A DNA stretch of 64,000 nucleotides, taken from the NCBI RefSeq assembly GCF_000013985.1, contig NC_008048.1, positions 62,001-126,000 on the forward strand, read 5' to 3'. Under the pieces are notes generated by a model. It had not been told where the DNA came from. It did no database searches and was given only the letters and a program-made list of their open reading frames with translations. Every line of letters starts with the position of its first letter. Within the stretch, counting starts at the first letter, position 1. The position numbers and the translations under genes were made by a program. This DNA is from Sphingopyxis alaskensis RB2256 (GTDB lineage: Bacteria > Pseudomonadota > Alphaproteobacteria > Sphingomonadales > Sphingomonadaceae). Below are positions 8,882-17,439 of this stretch, one piece after another.

Positions 8882-9133
8882 CTATTTGACGGCTTCTTGG
8901 GCGGCGTCGCCGACGTTCTGCGCGGCATCGCCTACCTTCTGCGCCGCCTCCGTGACCGCGCCTGTTTCGGCCTTTTCGTTCCCGAGAAACTGGAAGCCGA
9001 GGAAGGCCGCGACAGCGAGCGCAACGATGACGATGAGCGTTATGCCCCCTCCGCGTCTCGGTTCACGCCCCACGACCGTTGTCGTGTGCGTAGTCCCGTC
9101 GGCTTCGCGGATCGTATGAATTTCATCAGCCAT
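8882..9133 (-). CDS. Small single-pass membrane protein with repeated C-terminal helix
   Basis: The ATG at 9133 is chosen because GGAGG lies five bases before it; an upstream ATG at 9145 contains that ribosome site. The protein of 83 residues has a polar N-terminus, one membrane helix (ITLIVIVALAVAAFLGFQFL) and a tail with near-repeats (AAQKVGDAAQNVGDAAQEAV) that would form an amphipathic helix. Family and function are not known to me. The design resembles small envelope-stress or YtxH-like proteins. Confidence 0.75.
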   Translation of the reverse strand: MADEIHTIREADGTTHTTTVVGREPRRGGGITLIVIVALAVAAFLGFQFLGNEKAETGAVTEAAQKVGDAAQNVGDAAQEAVK

Positions 9134-9218
9134 GCTATCCTCCATCCGTTGCTATCGCCAAAGGACGCTTTTGGTGGCTGATGGTTCCGGCTCGAAGGTA
9201 ATTCTATAGTCGATGGCC

Positions 9219-9260
9219 CCATCTCCTGAGAGCGGTGAGACATGCAGCCTCAGGAGATGG
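9219..9260. repeat. 12-bp inverted repeat between divergent genes
   Basis: CCATCTCCTGAG (9219-9230) and CTCAGGAGATGG (9249-9260) pair perfectly across an 18-base loop. No T run follows on either strand, so a simple terminator is unlikely. It could be an operator, a REP-like element or part of a structured RNA. The AT-rich stretch that follows (about 9270-9420) is probably promoter DNA for the gene at 9489. Confidence 0.5.
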
Positions 9261-9488
9261 AGTTGAAATCGATACGAAAAACGACGTCTGAGGTTCCAGA
9301 AACATAAAATCTTGCATAATATAAATAGTGATAACTACAGCAACTATTGGGAAACTTAGAAATATTGCCGATATAGCACGATATTTCTCTTATTAGTTGT
9401 GAATGAATTATGAACTCTTCATTCAGGACCGGGACAAGGTTCGGGGCGCTCAAGGGAGGCATGCTTGGGGGCCGTGTGGAGAAATCAG

Positions 9489-10214
9489 ATGAAAAGACTT
9501 TTATTGAGCTTGGCCATTTCGGCTGCGGCGATAACGGGCCCTGCGGTCGCGCAGGCTCCGGACAATCGCTATCAGGACCGGCCCGGAAGCTATCGTGACG
9601 ACGACGGCGGCCGCGGAAACATTTCGTCCCGCATTGAGCAACTGCGCGAACGCATCGAGGAAGGTGTGCGATCGGGCGCTATCAGCCGCCGCGAAGCGTT
9701 GTCGCTTCGCTCATCGCTGCGATCGCTGACCGAGCTGGAGCGCCGCTACAGCCGGAACGGCTTGACCAATGGGGAACTGCAGGACCTTCAGTTGCGGCTG
9801 CGCTCGCTCCGACAGGAAGTGCGCCAGGCCGACGATGGCGCGCGGGGACGTTATGACGACTGGGACCGCCAGGGCGGACGCGACGACGACCGCTACGACG
9901 ACCGAGACGGCCGCCGGGATGATGGACGCGGATATGATCGCGACGATAGCCGGTACGACGACGCCGACAACCGATACCGCGAGCCTGAACAACGCGGGGG
10001 ACTGGGCGGCGTGTTCGATGGCGTGTTGGGCCGCAATACGACCAGCCTGCAGATCGGTCAGCGGGCGCCGACGGATCTTTACGGCGTTCCTTATGAGTAT
10101 CGCGACCGGTACCGCGACACCGACCAAAGCTATTTTCGCTCGGACGGACGGCAGATCTATCAGATCGATGCTAGAACCCAGGCCGTGGTCCGCATTCACG
10201 CGATGAACCGATAA
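9489..10214 (+). CDS. Secreted Asp/Arg-rich low-complexity protein
   Basis: This 241-residue protein starts at ATG 9489 and has a signal peptide cleaved near AVA-Q. A helical part (about 45-115: SSRIEQLRERIEEGVRSGAI and following) is succeeded by a 60-residue tract of D, R, Y and G repeats (for example RDDDRYDDRDGRRDD). A folded C-terminal segment contains PTDLYGVPYEYRDRYRDTD and ends IDARTQAVVRIHAMNR. It resembles the secreted RcnB-like and nickel/cobalt-homeostasis-type proteins of sphingomonads in composition only. The function is unknown; metal or polyanion binding is a guess. Confidence 0.8.
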   Translation: MKRLLLSLAISAAAITGPAVAQAPDNRYQDRPGSYRDDDGGRGNISSRIEQLRERIEEGVRSGAISRREALSLRSSLRSLTELERRYSRNGLTNGELQDLQLRLRSLRQEVRQADDGARGRYDDWDRQGGRDDDRYDDRDGRRDDGRGYDRDDSRYDDADNRYREPEQRGGLGGVFDGVLGRNTTSLQIGQRAPTDLYGVPYEYRDRYRDTDQSYFRSDGRQIYQIDARTQAVVRIHAMNR

Positions 10215-10220
10215 GCCGCA

Positions 10221-10264
10221 AGGCGTCCCCGGCTGGTCGTAGGACCGGCCGGGGACGCCTTTGT
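10221..10264 (+). terminator. Strong intrinsic terminator
   Basis: AGGCGTCCCCGGC (10221-10233) pairs with GCCGGGGACGCCT (10248-10260) and is followed by TTGTTT, eight bases after the stop of the Asp/Arg-rich gene. Confidence 0.9.
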
Positions 10265-10435
10265 TTCGGCTAGCGCGGAGCATCTCGTGTACACCGAGAG
10301 GGTTGGCGGTCCGAACCTCGGCACTTGCCAGCCTCGGCGCAGAGTGGCGAATCAATGCTCCCTCATGAATGTTTTGTTCAGCCGCAGTTCGGCTCGGTAA
10401 GACTATCGCTCTCGGTTCACAGAAGGAGACGGGAG

Positions 10436-10810
10436 TTGAAGAAATATATTGCTGCCGCGGTTCTCGCGGCCGTTGCCATCCCCAATGCTCCGGCACTTGC
10501 CGACCCGCCGCCCTGGGCGCCCGCACATGGCAAGCGCGCCAAGGATCGCGGGCTGTATGACGGGTCTGGCCGCTATTATGAGCCGCGTCGCCTGTCGCAA
10601 AACGACCGCATCTGGCGAGCGAAGGATGGACGTTATTACTGCCGCCGCGAGAATGGAACGACCGGGCTCATCATCGGCGCCGCCGTGGGTGCGCTCGTTG
10701 GACGCGAGCTCGATGGCGGCCGCGACCGGACGGTCGGGACGATCATTGGCGCGGCCGGCGGCGGTCTATTGGGGCGCGCCATCGACCGTGGCGAACTCAA
10801 ATGCCGTTGA
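10436..10810 (+). CDS. Secreted glycine-zipper 2TM protein
   Basis: A TTG start at 10436 with AAGGAGAC nine bases before it gives a 124-residue protein with a signal peptide (cut near ALA-D). Residues about 77-117 form two glycine-zipper helices (GLIIGAAVGALVGRELDG and GTIIGAAGGGLLGRAID), the hallmark of glycine-zipper 2TM outer-membrane or periplasmic proteins. A basic segment (DRIWRAKDGRYYC) precedes them, and two cysteines are near residue 66 and the C-terminus. It is likely envelope-associated; the exact role is unknown. It is monocistronic, followed by its own terminator. Confidence 0.8.
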   Translation: MKKYIAAAVLAAVAIPNAPALADPPPWAPAHGKRAKDRGLYDGSGRYYEPRRLSQNDRIWRAKDGRYYCRRENGTTGLIIGAAVGALVGRELDGGRDRTVGTIIGAAGGGLLGRAIDRGELKCR

Positions 10811-10817
10811 ACTGAAT

Positions 10818-10858
10818 GGGCGGCGCGGGAGGGACCAGTCTGCCCGCGCCGCCCTCTT
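10818..10858 (+). terminator. GC-rich intrinsic terminator
   Basis: GGGCGGCGCGGG (10818-10829) pairs exactly with CCCGCGCCGCCC (10843-10854), followed by TCTTA. It lies just after the glycine-zipper gene. Confidence 0.8.
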
Positions 10859-10896
10859 AGTGCCGCGCGCTGTGGGGAACGCGCCGCACCCATCGT

Positions 10897-11181
10897 CTAT
10901 TCAAAAATATACTGATCACGAAGGCGCTGCCTGTTTGTAATACGGAGCCCGGGCACCCCGGCACGGTCGAGCATGCGCCGCCATGCGGCAAGCTCTTCGC
11001 GGCTGAGGCGATATCTCTCGCAGGCTTCCTCAAAGTCCATTAGCCCACCGTCTATCGCCGCCAGAACTTCGGCCTTCCGGCGAGCCGTCCAATAGGTTGT
11101 CGATGACGATGGTAAATCGCCCACTGTGACCGGGCCCAGCGGTCCGGCGACCGATGTCGGCTTAGTCTTCAAATCGAGCAC
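10897..11181 (-). CDS. sciP: SciP-type CtrA inhibitor (DUF1153)
   Basis: The GTG start at 11181 follows GGAGA at seven bases. The 94-residue protein carries the DUF1153 helix-turn-helix: TYWTARRKAEVLAAI, EEACERYRLSREELAAW and the conserved PGLRIT near the end. In Caulobacter, SciP blocks CtrA-dependent transcription during the G1 phase. The length is that of the family and all signature blocks are present, so the copy looks intact. Sitting beside a mobile element, it may be an extra copy rather than the cell-cycle one. Confidence 0.9.
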   Translation of the reverse strand: MLDLKTKPTSVAGPLGPVTVGDLPSSSTTYWTARRKAEVLAAIDGGLMDFEEACERYRLSREELAAWRRMLDRAGVPGLRITNRQRLRDQYIFE

Positions 11182-11685
11182 CGCGAACTCTCCATTCGCG
11201 CGGCTGAAGCCGCTTGTACGTGCCCCCCGCAGTAAAACTGCGCCGATAAGGTTAACAAAATCTTGTCACCTGCCCCTCGATGCGACCAGCGGTTGATCGC
11301 ATCATGGGGACCGTCACGACAGAAGATGTGTCGCGGCTTGTCCGCTTTTGCTCATTTATGCCTTAAAAGCGGAACGTCTTCAGACGTTTAGGGTTTCGGA
11401 CGCCGTCAGGCGTCGGAAAGTCTTCGATGCCCGAACCGCGGGGGTCATAGGCTGAGAGCTATGGGGAAAGCGGTTTTGAGCGTGGCCTGGGGCTGACGGA
11501 TGCTGCCCAAAATGGGACGCATCTGAGAGCGGACCGTCTGAATTTAGATCGCAAAAGCGGACGCCGAAAAGCGGACGGGCCGATTTTAGTATAGCGGCGT
11601 CTGCTTTTCGGCAGGGCGAGCGCAAGCGGGTCCGCTTCCGGACGCAGGGCTGCGCCGGGTATGGGAGTGGATGAGCCGTGCCGGG
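11182..11685. other. Non-coding stretch downstream of the IS91 transposase
   Basis: I see no gene here. The stretch holds several hairpins: AACGTC/GACGTT near 11376, GACGCC/GGCGTC near 11400, and a 15-bp near-perfect inverted repeat (11564-11578 GCCGAAAAGCGGACG with 11599-11613, one G-U pair). Hairpins next to the transposase 3' end are expected at the oriIS end of IS91-family elements, so the element boundary probably lies here. I cannot fix it without a second copy. Confidence 0.45.
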
Positions 11686-12876
11686 TCACGGCGCCTGTGT
11701 CCCGGATGAGAGTGAGGGCGGTGGTGGCGCTCGGGGTTGATAGCGACGTTCGAAGACCTCGATGATCGCCATGGTGCCGCCGCAGCACGGGCACAGCGGC
11801 TGAGCTTCGAGCTCGGCGGGCAGATCGTCGGCCGGCGCGGGGGCGACATTGAGCAGACGGCGGGCGCGTTCGAGATGATCCTTGCGCCTAGCGCTGGCGA
11901 GGAGCCCATAGTGGCGGATGCGGTGGAACCCGCGGGGCAGGGCGTGGAGGAGGAAGCGGCGAATGAACTCGTCGGCGGCGAGGGTCATGACCTGCTGGCG
12001 GTTGGCGCCGCCCTGGCGATAATCCTTGTAGCGGAAGGTGACCCCGGCCTCGTCGAAGCGGAGGAGGCGGCTGTTCGATATCGCAACCCGGTGGGTGTAG
12101 CGCGACAGATAGGCGAGCACCGCTTCGGGCCCGGCGAACGGCGGCTTGGCATAGACCACCCAGCGCTTCTTCCTGACGGGAGAGAGGTGCCGCAGGAATG
12201 CTCGTCGTTCGGCAAAATGCGTGAGGCTGCCAAAGAAAGCGAGCTTGCCGTCATCGTGCAGCGCGCGAAGGCGGGTCAGGAACAGGCGGCGGAAAAGCGC
12301 GCCGAGCACGCGCACGGGGAGCAGGAAGGCGGGGCGTGCGGATATCCAGCGCGTCCCATCGCGCGATATGCCGCCGCCCGGCACGATCATGTGGATGTGG
12401 GGATGATGGGTGAGGGCGGATCCCCATGTGTGAAGGACGGCGGTGATGCCGATCCGGGCGCCGAGATGCTTGGGATCAGCGGCGATGGTCAGCATCGTAT
12501 CGGCCGCGGCCTTGAACAGAAGATCATAGACCAGCGCCTTGTTGGTGAAGGCGATCGCAGCGACCTCGGCAGGGAGGGTGAAGACGACGTGGAAATAGCC
12601 GACCGGGAGCAGGTCGGCCTCGCGGGCCTCGAGCCAGGTGCGTGCAGCAGCGCCCTGGCACCGCGGGCAGTGCCGGTTGCGGCAACTGTTGTAGGCGATC
12701 CGCCAATGCCCGCAGTCGGTGCAAGCCTCGACGTGTCCACCTAGGGCGGCGGTGCGGCAATGTTCGATCGCCGACATGATCTTGAGCTGATGCAGGCTCA
12801 GATGCCCGGCATGCGCGGTGCGATACGCGGGTCCAGCAGTACGGAAGACGTCGGCGACCTCGAGCGAGGTGCGCAT
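11686..12876 (-). CDS. IS91-family transposase
   Basis: This 396-residue rolling-circle transposase has an N-terminal zinc-binding domain with cysteines at about 40, 52, 55, 65, 70 and 73. The HUH motif is at H160-I-H162 (HPHIHMIVPGG). A catalytic Y-x3-Y pair sits at Y256 and Y260 (YLSRYTHR), as in IS91. All catalytic residues are present and the length is normal, so it is probably active. The C-terminus has another CPCC metal knuckle. It lies five bases behind the recombinase gene and is presumably co-transcribed. Confidence 0.93.
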   Translation of the reverse strand: MRTSLEVADVFRTAGPAYRTAHAGHLSLHQLKIMSAIEHCRTAALGGHVEACTDCGHWRIAYNSCRNRHCPRCQGAAARTWLEAREADLLPVGYFHVVFTLPAEVAAIAFTNKALVYDLLFKAAADTMLTIAADPKHLGARIGITAVLHTWGSALTHHPHIHMIVPGGGISRDGTRWISARPAFLLPVRVLGALFRRLFLTRLRALHDDGKLAFFGSLTHFAERRAFLRHLSPVRKKRWVVYAKPPFAGPEAVLAYLSRYTHRVAISNSRLLRFDEAGVTFRYKDYRQGGANRQQVMTLAADEFIRRFLLHALPRGFHRIRHYGLLASARRKDHLERARRLLNVAPAPADDLPAELEAQPLCPCCGGTMAIIEVFERRYQPRAPPPPSLSSGTQAP

Positions 12877-12881
12877 CAGCC

Positions 12882-13790
12882 TCAGCCGTCGGGTGGCTCC
12901 TCGATGGGCGATGCCAGCGCGAGCCTGTCGAGCGGGCTGGTCACCTTGCGCGTCGTCTTCGTTGCGACCTGCAAGTAAAAGGCGGTGGTATTGAGGTTGG
13001 CGTGTCCGAGCAGCGCCTGGATGACGCGGATGTTGACGCCGTCCTCGAGCAGGTGGGTGGCAAAGCTGTGGCGCAAGGTGTGCGGCCCGACGCGCTTGTC
13101 GATATCGGCCGCCTCAGCCGCCTCGACGACGACGCGGTGGAGCTGGCGGGTGCTGATATGGGCCGCTGCGCCCTGTCCGGGAAAGAGCCAGCCGTCGCGA
13201 TACAAAATGCCCTGCTGTCGTCCGGCGCGCCACCAGTCGCGCAGCAGCAGGAGCAAGCCTTCGGGCAGCATGGCGTTGCGGTCACGTCCGCCTTTACCGC
13301 GCTCGACACGCAGCAGCATGCGCTTGCTGTCGATATTGCTGACCTTGAGCGCTGAGACCTCGGCGACGCGCAGCCCGGCGCCGTACGCAACCGACAGTGC
13401 AGCCTGGTGCTTGAGACAGCGGGTCGCATCGAGCAGCCGCTTCACCTCGGCCATGGTCAGGACGACGGGGATCTTGCGAACCTGCTTGGCGCGGATCAGC
13501 TTGCGCGCGAGATCGGGGCGGTCGAGCGTCTCGGTGAAGAAGAAGCGGAGCGCACTGACGATGCTGTTCATCGTCGGCACCGGAACGCCCGCTTGCTGCT
13601 GATCGATCTGGAACTGGCGGACCTCCTCCGCACTTGCGGTGTGCGGTGAGCGCCCGAGCCAGGTCGCGAACCGTCCGACGTCGCGCAGATAATTACGCTG
13701 CGTCTCCGGCCCGAACCGCCGCATCGCCATGTCGTCGAGCAGGCGCTGGCGTAGCGGGCTGATCGGGCCAATCTGGATAAGCTCATTCAT
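12882..13790 (-). CDS. Tyrosine recombinase paired with IS91 transposase
   Basis: This 302-residue XerC/D-like integrase has a SAM-like core-binding domain (1-90) and a catalytic domain with all canonical residues: R141, K166, H237, R240, H263 and Y272 (HTLRHSFATHLL and LLGHANLNTTAFY). Recombinases of this type often precede IS91-type transposases. Its role in transposition or in resolving products is not established here. The start at 13790 is close to an inverted repeat that may be its own binding site. Confidence 0.92.
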   Translation of the reverse strand: MNELIQIGPISPLRQRLLDDMAMRRFGPETQRNYLRDVGRFATWLGRSPHTASAEEVRQFQIDQQQAGVPVPTMNSIVSALRFFFTETLDRPDLARKLIRAKQVRKIPVVLTMAEVKRLLDATRCLKHQAALSVAYGAGLRVAEVSALKVSNIDSKRMLLRVERGKGGRDRNAMLPEGLLLLLRDWWRAGRQQGILYRDGWLFPGQGAAAHISTRQLHRVVVEAAEAADIDKRVGPHTLRHSFATHLLEDGVNIRVIQALLGHANLNTTAFYLQVATKTTRKVTSPLDRLALASPIEEPPDG

Positions 13791-13792
13791 CG

Positions 13793-13819
13793 TTCGACTC
13801 CTCAGTTGAAGGAGTCGAA
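13793..13819. repeat. 10-bp inverted repeat just upstream of the recombinase
   Basis: TTCGACTCCT (13793-13802) and AGGAGTCGAA (13810-13819) are exact reverse complements with a 7-base spacer. It starts three bases before the recombinase start codon. It could be a recombinase core site, an autoregulatory operator or one end of the element. The bases from 13820 to 13976 show no gene. Confidence 0.55.
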
Positions 13820-13976
13820 AGGGTCTGCCTATGGCCGCCGACGTTCAATCACATGCGGCGCTCGCTGGACGGCTTTACCTCGACAATAGCGCCAATCCGC
13901 GGAGCGGTTCGTGCAACGGCCAGCATCGGTAAGCACTGCGGCTTAGGCGATCGTGATCGGCTTCGATGTGAGATTC

Positions 13977-14849
13977 TTACTTCAGCTGCATCTCGATAGT
14001 GAATTCGCCGGCGGACGGCCCTGGGGCAGATAGGTCGCGCTGACCTTTCGGTCCGTCGGCATAGGCTTGAACGATTATGAAATATGTTCCGTCGGCCGGC
14101 AGGTATCGATCGAGCACGCTGTCATAACCCACGTCGCCTTTATACTGGGCGTCACTCGAACGGAGCATTTTCGGATCGCTCGGGCCGCGCGCTATCCAGA
14201 CTAGGCTGTGGGCATCGGAAGAACGCACCGCTACCTTCACGCGCTGCGCCAATCGCCCTTCGAGGCGGTAGAGGACGGCCGCCCGCGCTGGTTCGAACCG
14301 GGACACAGCCGCCTGTGCAAAATTGCCCGAGATTAATTGCCCGGGAGCGATTGGGAATGCCGGTCCGTAATCGGTCGCGATCGTCGGGAGCTTCGTGATT
14401 CTGCGCATCCAGTCCGGTTCTGGCGGCGGCGGGGGAAGTGCCAAATCCAGCGACAACTCGAGTTGTGAACCCGGCGGAGCAATGGGCGCGAGATAATAGA
14501 CTCCGTCTTTGGGCAGTTTTTGCCGAATGCGCGCGACGGTCGTCGCCTCCCGCACGGCAAGGGCAGTGCCGTCGGCGTCATAAAGGACTGCAGCGATGAG
14601 GCCTGTGCCACGCAGTGTGATTGTGATCTCGCTTCCGGCCAGCGCCACAAACTGCCGCAGATTGGCGTCGCCCCCCGACATCTTCACCAGCGTGCCGGGA
14701 ATGATGCGGGGGGGCGATCCGCGCGGTGGCGATGGTTCCGGTGGCGTCGTCTCGCGCAGATCGGGGAACGTCTGCGCGCTACCCGTAGGCACCTGCGCAC
14801 CGGCTATCGGGATCGCAAAAAGGCTGGCCGCAGCCAGAAAGGCCTTCAT
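13977..14849 (-). CDS. Secreted PPC-like protein, second gene of paralogous module 2
   Basis: This 290-residue protein has a signal peptide cut near AGA-Q and a proline-rich linker (about 30-50). Two beta-sandwich PPC-like domains follow: ANLRQFVALAGSEITITLRG onwards, then QLISGNFAQAAVSRFEPARA to YFIIVQAYADGP. This plan, which ends in strands with a G-T-Y-x-I-I-V pattern, is that of pre-peptidase C-terminal domains. It corresponds in position to the gene at 7756-8496, and its ATG likewise overlaps the preceding stop (14846-14849). Confidence 0.75.
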   Translation of the reverse strand: MKAFLAAASLFAIPIAGAQVPTGSAQTFPDLRETTPPEPSPPRGSPPRIIPGTLVKMSGGDANLRQFVALAGSEITITLRGTGLIAAVLYDADGTALAVREATTVARIRQKLPKDGVYYLAPIAPPGSQLELSLDLALPPPPPEPDWMRRITKLPTIATDYGPAFPIAPGQLISGNFAQAAVSRFEPARAAVLYRLEGRLAQRVKVAVRSSDAHSLVWIARGPSDPKMLRSSDAQYKGDVGYDSVLDRYLPADGTYFIIVQAYADGPKGQRDLSAPGPSAGEFTIEMQLK

Positions 14850-15403
14850 TGGGCGCGTCCTCGGCGGCGCAGTTCCTCGAAAAACTTGCTGAGCTTTGCT
14901 TGATATTCAGCATCTGCTTGCGCGGCACGGGCTGCCGCACCGACGCGAGCATCCACTTCGCGGCGCTGCACGATTATTGCGGCCCGCGCTGCCGCTTCTG
15001 CATCAGGCTGTGCGACAGGGGCCGCTTCTACCGTCAGAACGGCTCCGGCGGGTTTAGGCGCCGGCTTGCCGGTGATCGCATAGGGACCGGTCCATCCTGT
15101 TAGTGTGAACTGGCGCTTCTCCTCGGTCGCGATCACGTACTGCCGCCGGTTGAAATAGTCTTCGCCTTCGCTGGGGCTGGAATAATAGAACCAGCAGGTG
15201 ACGCTCTCTTCGGTTCCAAGAGAAGCGCGAAAAGCGTTCTCGATGTCGACCGTGGACGTGCTCGGCGATTTCTGCATGAGCCCTGACATGCGATATATGT
15301 CCGTCGGTTCGCGCCGTTCGCACCACCCATAGGTCGTTTTTTCTGCCGCCTGTGCTGGCATGCTGATCAGACATATTGAAACCAAGATTGGCCGGGCTCG
15401 CAT
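14846..15403 (-). CDS. Small secreted protein, first gene of paralogous module 2
   Basis: ATG 15403 is chosen because GGGAG lies eight bases before it; 15409 and 15451 are alternatives. The signal peptide ends near AQAA. The mature part opens with TYGWCERREPTD, has a second cysteine in VTCWFYY, then an alanine-rich helix and the terminal RRRGRAQ shared with the paralog at 7196-7759. It is co-translated with the PPC-like gene through an ATGA overlap. The function is unknown. Confidence 0.75.
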   Translation of the reverse strand: MRARPILVSICLISMPAQAAEKTTYGWCERREPTDIYRMSGLMQKSPSTSTVDIENAFRASLGTEESVTCWFYYSSPSEGEDYFNRRQYVIATEEKRQFTLTGWTGPYAITGKPAPKPAGAVLTVEAAPVAQPDAEAAARAAIIVQRREVDARVGAAARAAQADAEYQAKLSKFFEELRRRGRAQ

Positions 15404-15562
15404 AGGCATTTCTCCCGGCTCCGGGCTAACCGACACGTCGTAGCGAAGCAATTTGGAAATATGGCGGGTAGCCGCTAAGCAAAACGCCGGACCGTAAGTC
15501 GCGGAATTCCATTGACGAACGCTGGCGACGCCAAAGCCGCCGGAATTTTATCGGGAGAAGTC

Positions 15563-16048
15563 ATGCCCATCGTCAGCCGCTCATTGCTCGCGCTCTTCTT
15601 CCCTTCGATGCTAATGGTCACACCGGCCTTCGCGGCACCGCCGCCGCCGCGGATCGATGTGATTGCCTACTCCGCTGACCTTGGCGAAGAAGGCCTTGCT
15701 GAAGCCTATGTTACGCTGGCGGCCTACTCCGGCGCGTTCGAGCGGGCTGCCCCGGGGACTGATCGCAGTAAGGTGCGGGCATGCGCAGCCTCGAATAGCG
15801 AGGCCTGCATTCGGGCCATCCTCACCGCACGTGGAGGGGCAGCTGTGATCATCGTCGTGCAAGGGGCGGGAGTTGGCATCCAGAAATGGACTTGCTTCGG
15901 CTCGGGTGGCACCCCGGTCGACGCCGCAAAACAGACAGCCACGATCAATTTGCAAGTTGCTTTCTTTGGCGAACGGCAGGCTAAATTTCAGCAATCTCTG
16001 TCTGCAACTGCCTGTATCATGTCGGCTGCCGCCGAGAGTGGGTGGTAA
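15563..16048 (+). CDS. Secreted protein of unknown function
   Basis: The ATG at 15563 follows GGGAGAAG. The 161-residue product has a signal peptide (cut near AFA-A) and a compact domain with four cysteines (RACAAS, SEACIR, WTCFG and TACIM) that could form two disulfides. It is divergently arranged from secreted module 2, sharing about 160 bases of upstream DNA with it, which suggests joint control. I do not recognise the family. Confidence 0.7.
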   Translation: MPIVSRSLLALFFPSMLMVTPAFAAPPPPRIDVIAYSADLGEEGLAEAYVTLAAYSGAFERAAPGTDRSKVRACAASNSEACIRAILTARGGAAVIIVVQGAGVGIQKWTCFGSGGTPVDAAKQTATINLQVAFFGERQAKFQQSLSATACIMSAAAESGW

Positions 16049-16228
16049 AGATCACCGTGAAATTGTCGACGAACGTCAGTTTCTAAGCCCGAGTCCTCGA
16101 AGTTGCAAAATGGCGATCTCCAGATGCTGCGGCCGCCGCACTCTTTGACGTTCGTCACATTGGCAAGGTCCGCTATACCCGGTTCGGTGCCAAGAAGCGG
16201 TCAGTCTCCTACCGGCCAATTTTTGCCT

Positions 16229-17341
16229 TCATGCCATTGCTAAGCGCGTACCGACATAGGGACGGATGACCTTTGAGGGCATCTGCCGGATGGCTTCCTC
16301 GATAAAGACCTCGCCGGTGCAGTGCATCGGCACGATATAGTCGGGATCGATCACCTTGAACGCTGAGACGGTCTGCCGCGCCTCCTCCTCGGTGCGCGGG
16401 CGGACGAGATGGAAGCCGCCGATCACCATTTGCACCTTTGAAATGCCGCTGATCGCCTGCGCGCGCCGGACCGAATTGAGGACGCCGCGATGGCTACACG
16501 ATGCAATCACCACCAAGCCAAGTCCCTTGATGGCATAGCAGGTGGCGAGCTCATGCTCGCCGTCGTCGGTGACTTCGGCCAGATCACGCTTGTCGCTGCG
16601 CAGTCCGGTCCGCTCGCAGCCGGCTCCGGGCCGCATCCGCGTCGGGATCGCGGTGCGCTCGAATGTCTCGAGCGGGATGATCCCGGTCGTGAACGCCTGA
16701 TCGGCGACGATCTGAGGCGTCGGCGAGATGCGGACTTCGTAACCGGCTTTGGTCAGCGCCGCGCGATCTAGAATGCCCATCACCGGCGGCGGATCGCCGA
16801 TCATCGCGACCCGCTCGCAGAAGGTTTCCTCCCCGCCGACGTAGAGCGGCAGCGGACGACCGCGTTTTTCTGCGCTGCCGGTCATGGCAGGAAAGCCGCC
16901 GTAGTGATCGAGGTGCCCATGGCTCAGCACGGACGCGTCGATGCTCGATGGATCGATACCGAGCATCCCCATATTGTTGGCGAGGACCTCAGCCGTGTAG
17001 CCGAAGTCGACGAGCACCCGGCGTGACGCGTCTCCGACGCGCGAATCCGCGAGCAGGGAAAGACCGAACTCCCCCATCAAGGCTTTGGGCGACATGCGGG
17101 TGTAGCCTGGAGGGCTTCCGTTGCCGGCACGCAACACCTTTAGACCGGGCAGGTCCAGATCGGGAAGAAAAGGTCCGAATGTCCCGCTGTCGGTGAGAAC
17201 GGTCAGCGTGAGCGAGTCGACGACCGGCACCCGGAAAGCAGCATCCTTTGCGCGCAGCGGCAAGCCGGACATCGCCGCCGCCCCGATGGCCCCGGCCAGC
17301 ATCGATCGACGTGTGAATAGTCCCAGGGCTTCGACCGTCAT
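16229..17341 (-). CDS. Tat-exported metallo-beta-lactamase-fold hydrolase (COG1237-like)
   Basis: The ATG at 17341 lies five bases after GGAGG. A twin-arginine signal (FTRRSMLAGA) precedes a metallo-beta-lactamase domain with SHGHLDHYGGF near residue 140. The later motifs VVIASCSHRG, VQMVIGGFHL and the terminal DYIVPMHCTGE match the COG1237 group, named after a methanopterin-pathway ribofuranosyl-aminobenzene phosphate synthase. In proteobacteria this group consists of exported metal-dependent hydrolases of unknown substrate. All metal ligands appear intact. It is probably monocistronic. Confidence 0.85.
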   Translation of the reverse strand: MTVEALGLFTRRSMLAGAIGAAAMSGLPLRAKDAAFRVPVVDSLTLTVLTDSGTFGPFLPDLDLPGLKVLRAGNGSPPGYTRMSPKALMGEFGLSLLADSRVGDASRRVLVDFGYTAEVLANNMGMLGIDPSSIDASVLSHGHLDHYGGFPAMTGSAEKRGRPLPLYVGGEETFCERVAMIGDPPPVMGILDRAALTKAGYEVRISPTPQIVADQAFTTGIIPLETFERTAIPTRMRPGAGCERTGLRSDKRDLAEVTDDGEHELATCYAIKGLGLVVIASCSHRGVLNSVRRAQAISGISKVQMVIGGFHLVRPRTEEEARQTVSAFKVIDPDYIVPMHCTGEVFIEEAIRQMPSKVIRPYVGTRLAMA

Positions 17342-17439
17342 CTGCACCTCCGAATTTCGCCGGACGCTACTCTATTGGCTGAGCAATTCCTAAAGATATG
17401 AAATTTGCGGTGCCGATGATTTGCGTGCAGCGCGACAAA

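Larger units (their letters stand above)
11686..13790 (-). mobile_element. IS91-family element with accompanying tyrosine recombinase
   Basis: Two minus-strand genes five bases apart, a tyrosine recombinase and an IS91-type HUH transposase, form a recurring mobile unit. The coordinates cover only the coding core. The true ends should lie between 11182 and 11685 on one side and near the hairpin at 13793-13819 on the other. The pair sits between SciP and secreted module 2. Confidence 0.8.

Noticed and set aside
9901..9970. Short tandem GAC/CGC-type repeats considered as a repeat array
   Set aside because: They encode the Asp/Arg/Tyr low-complexity tract of the secreted protein at 9489-10214 and are irregular.
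11737..12744. A 335-codon plus-strand open frame opposite the IS91 transposase
   Set aside because: It is the antisense shadow of a clearly conserved transposase; high GC keeps the opposite frame open. No ribosome site or family signal.
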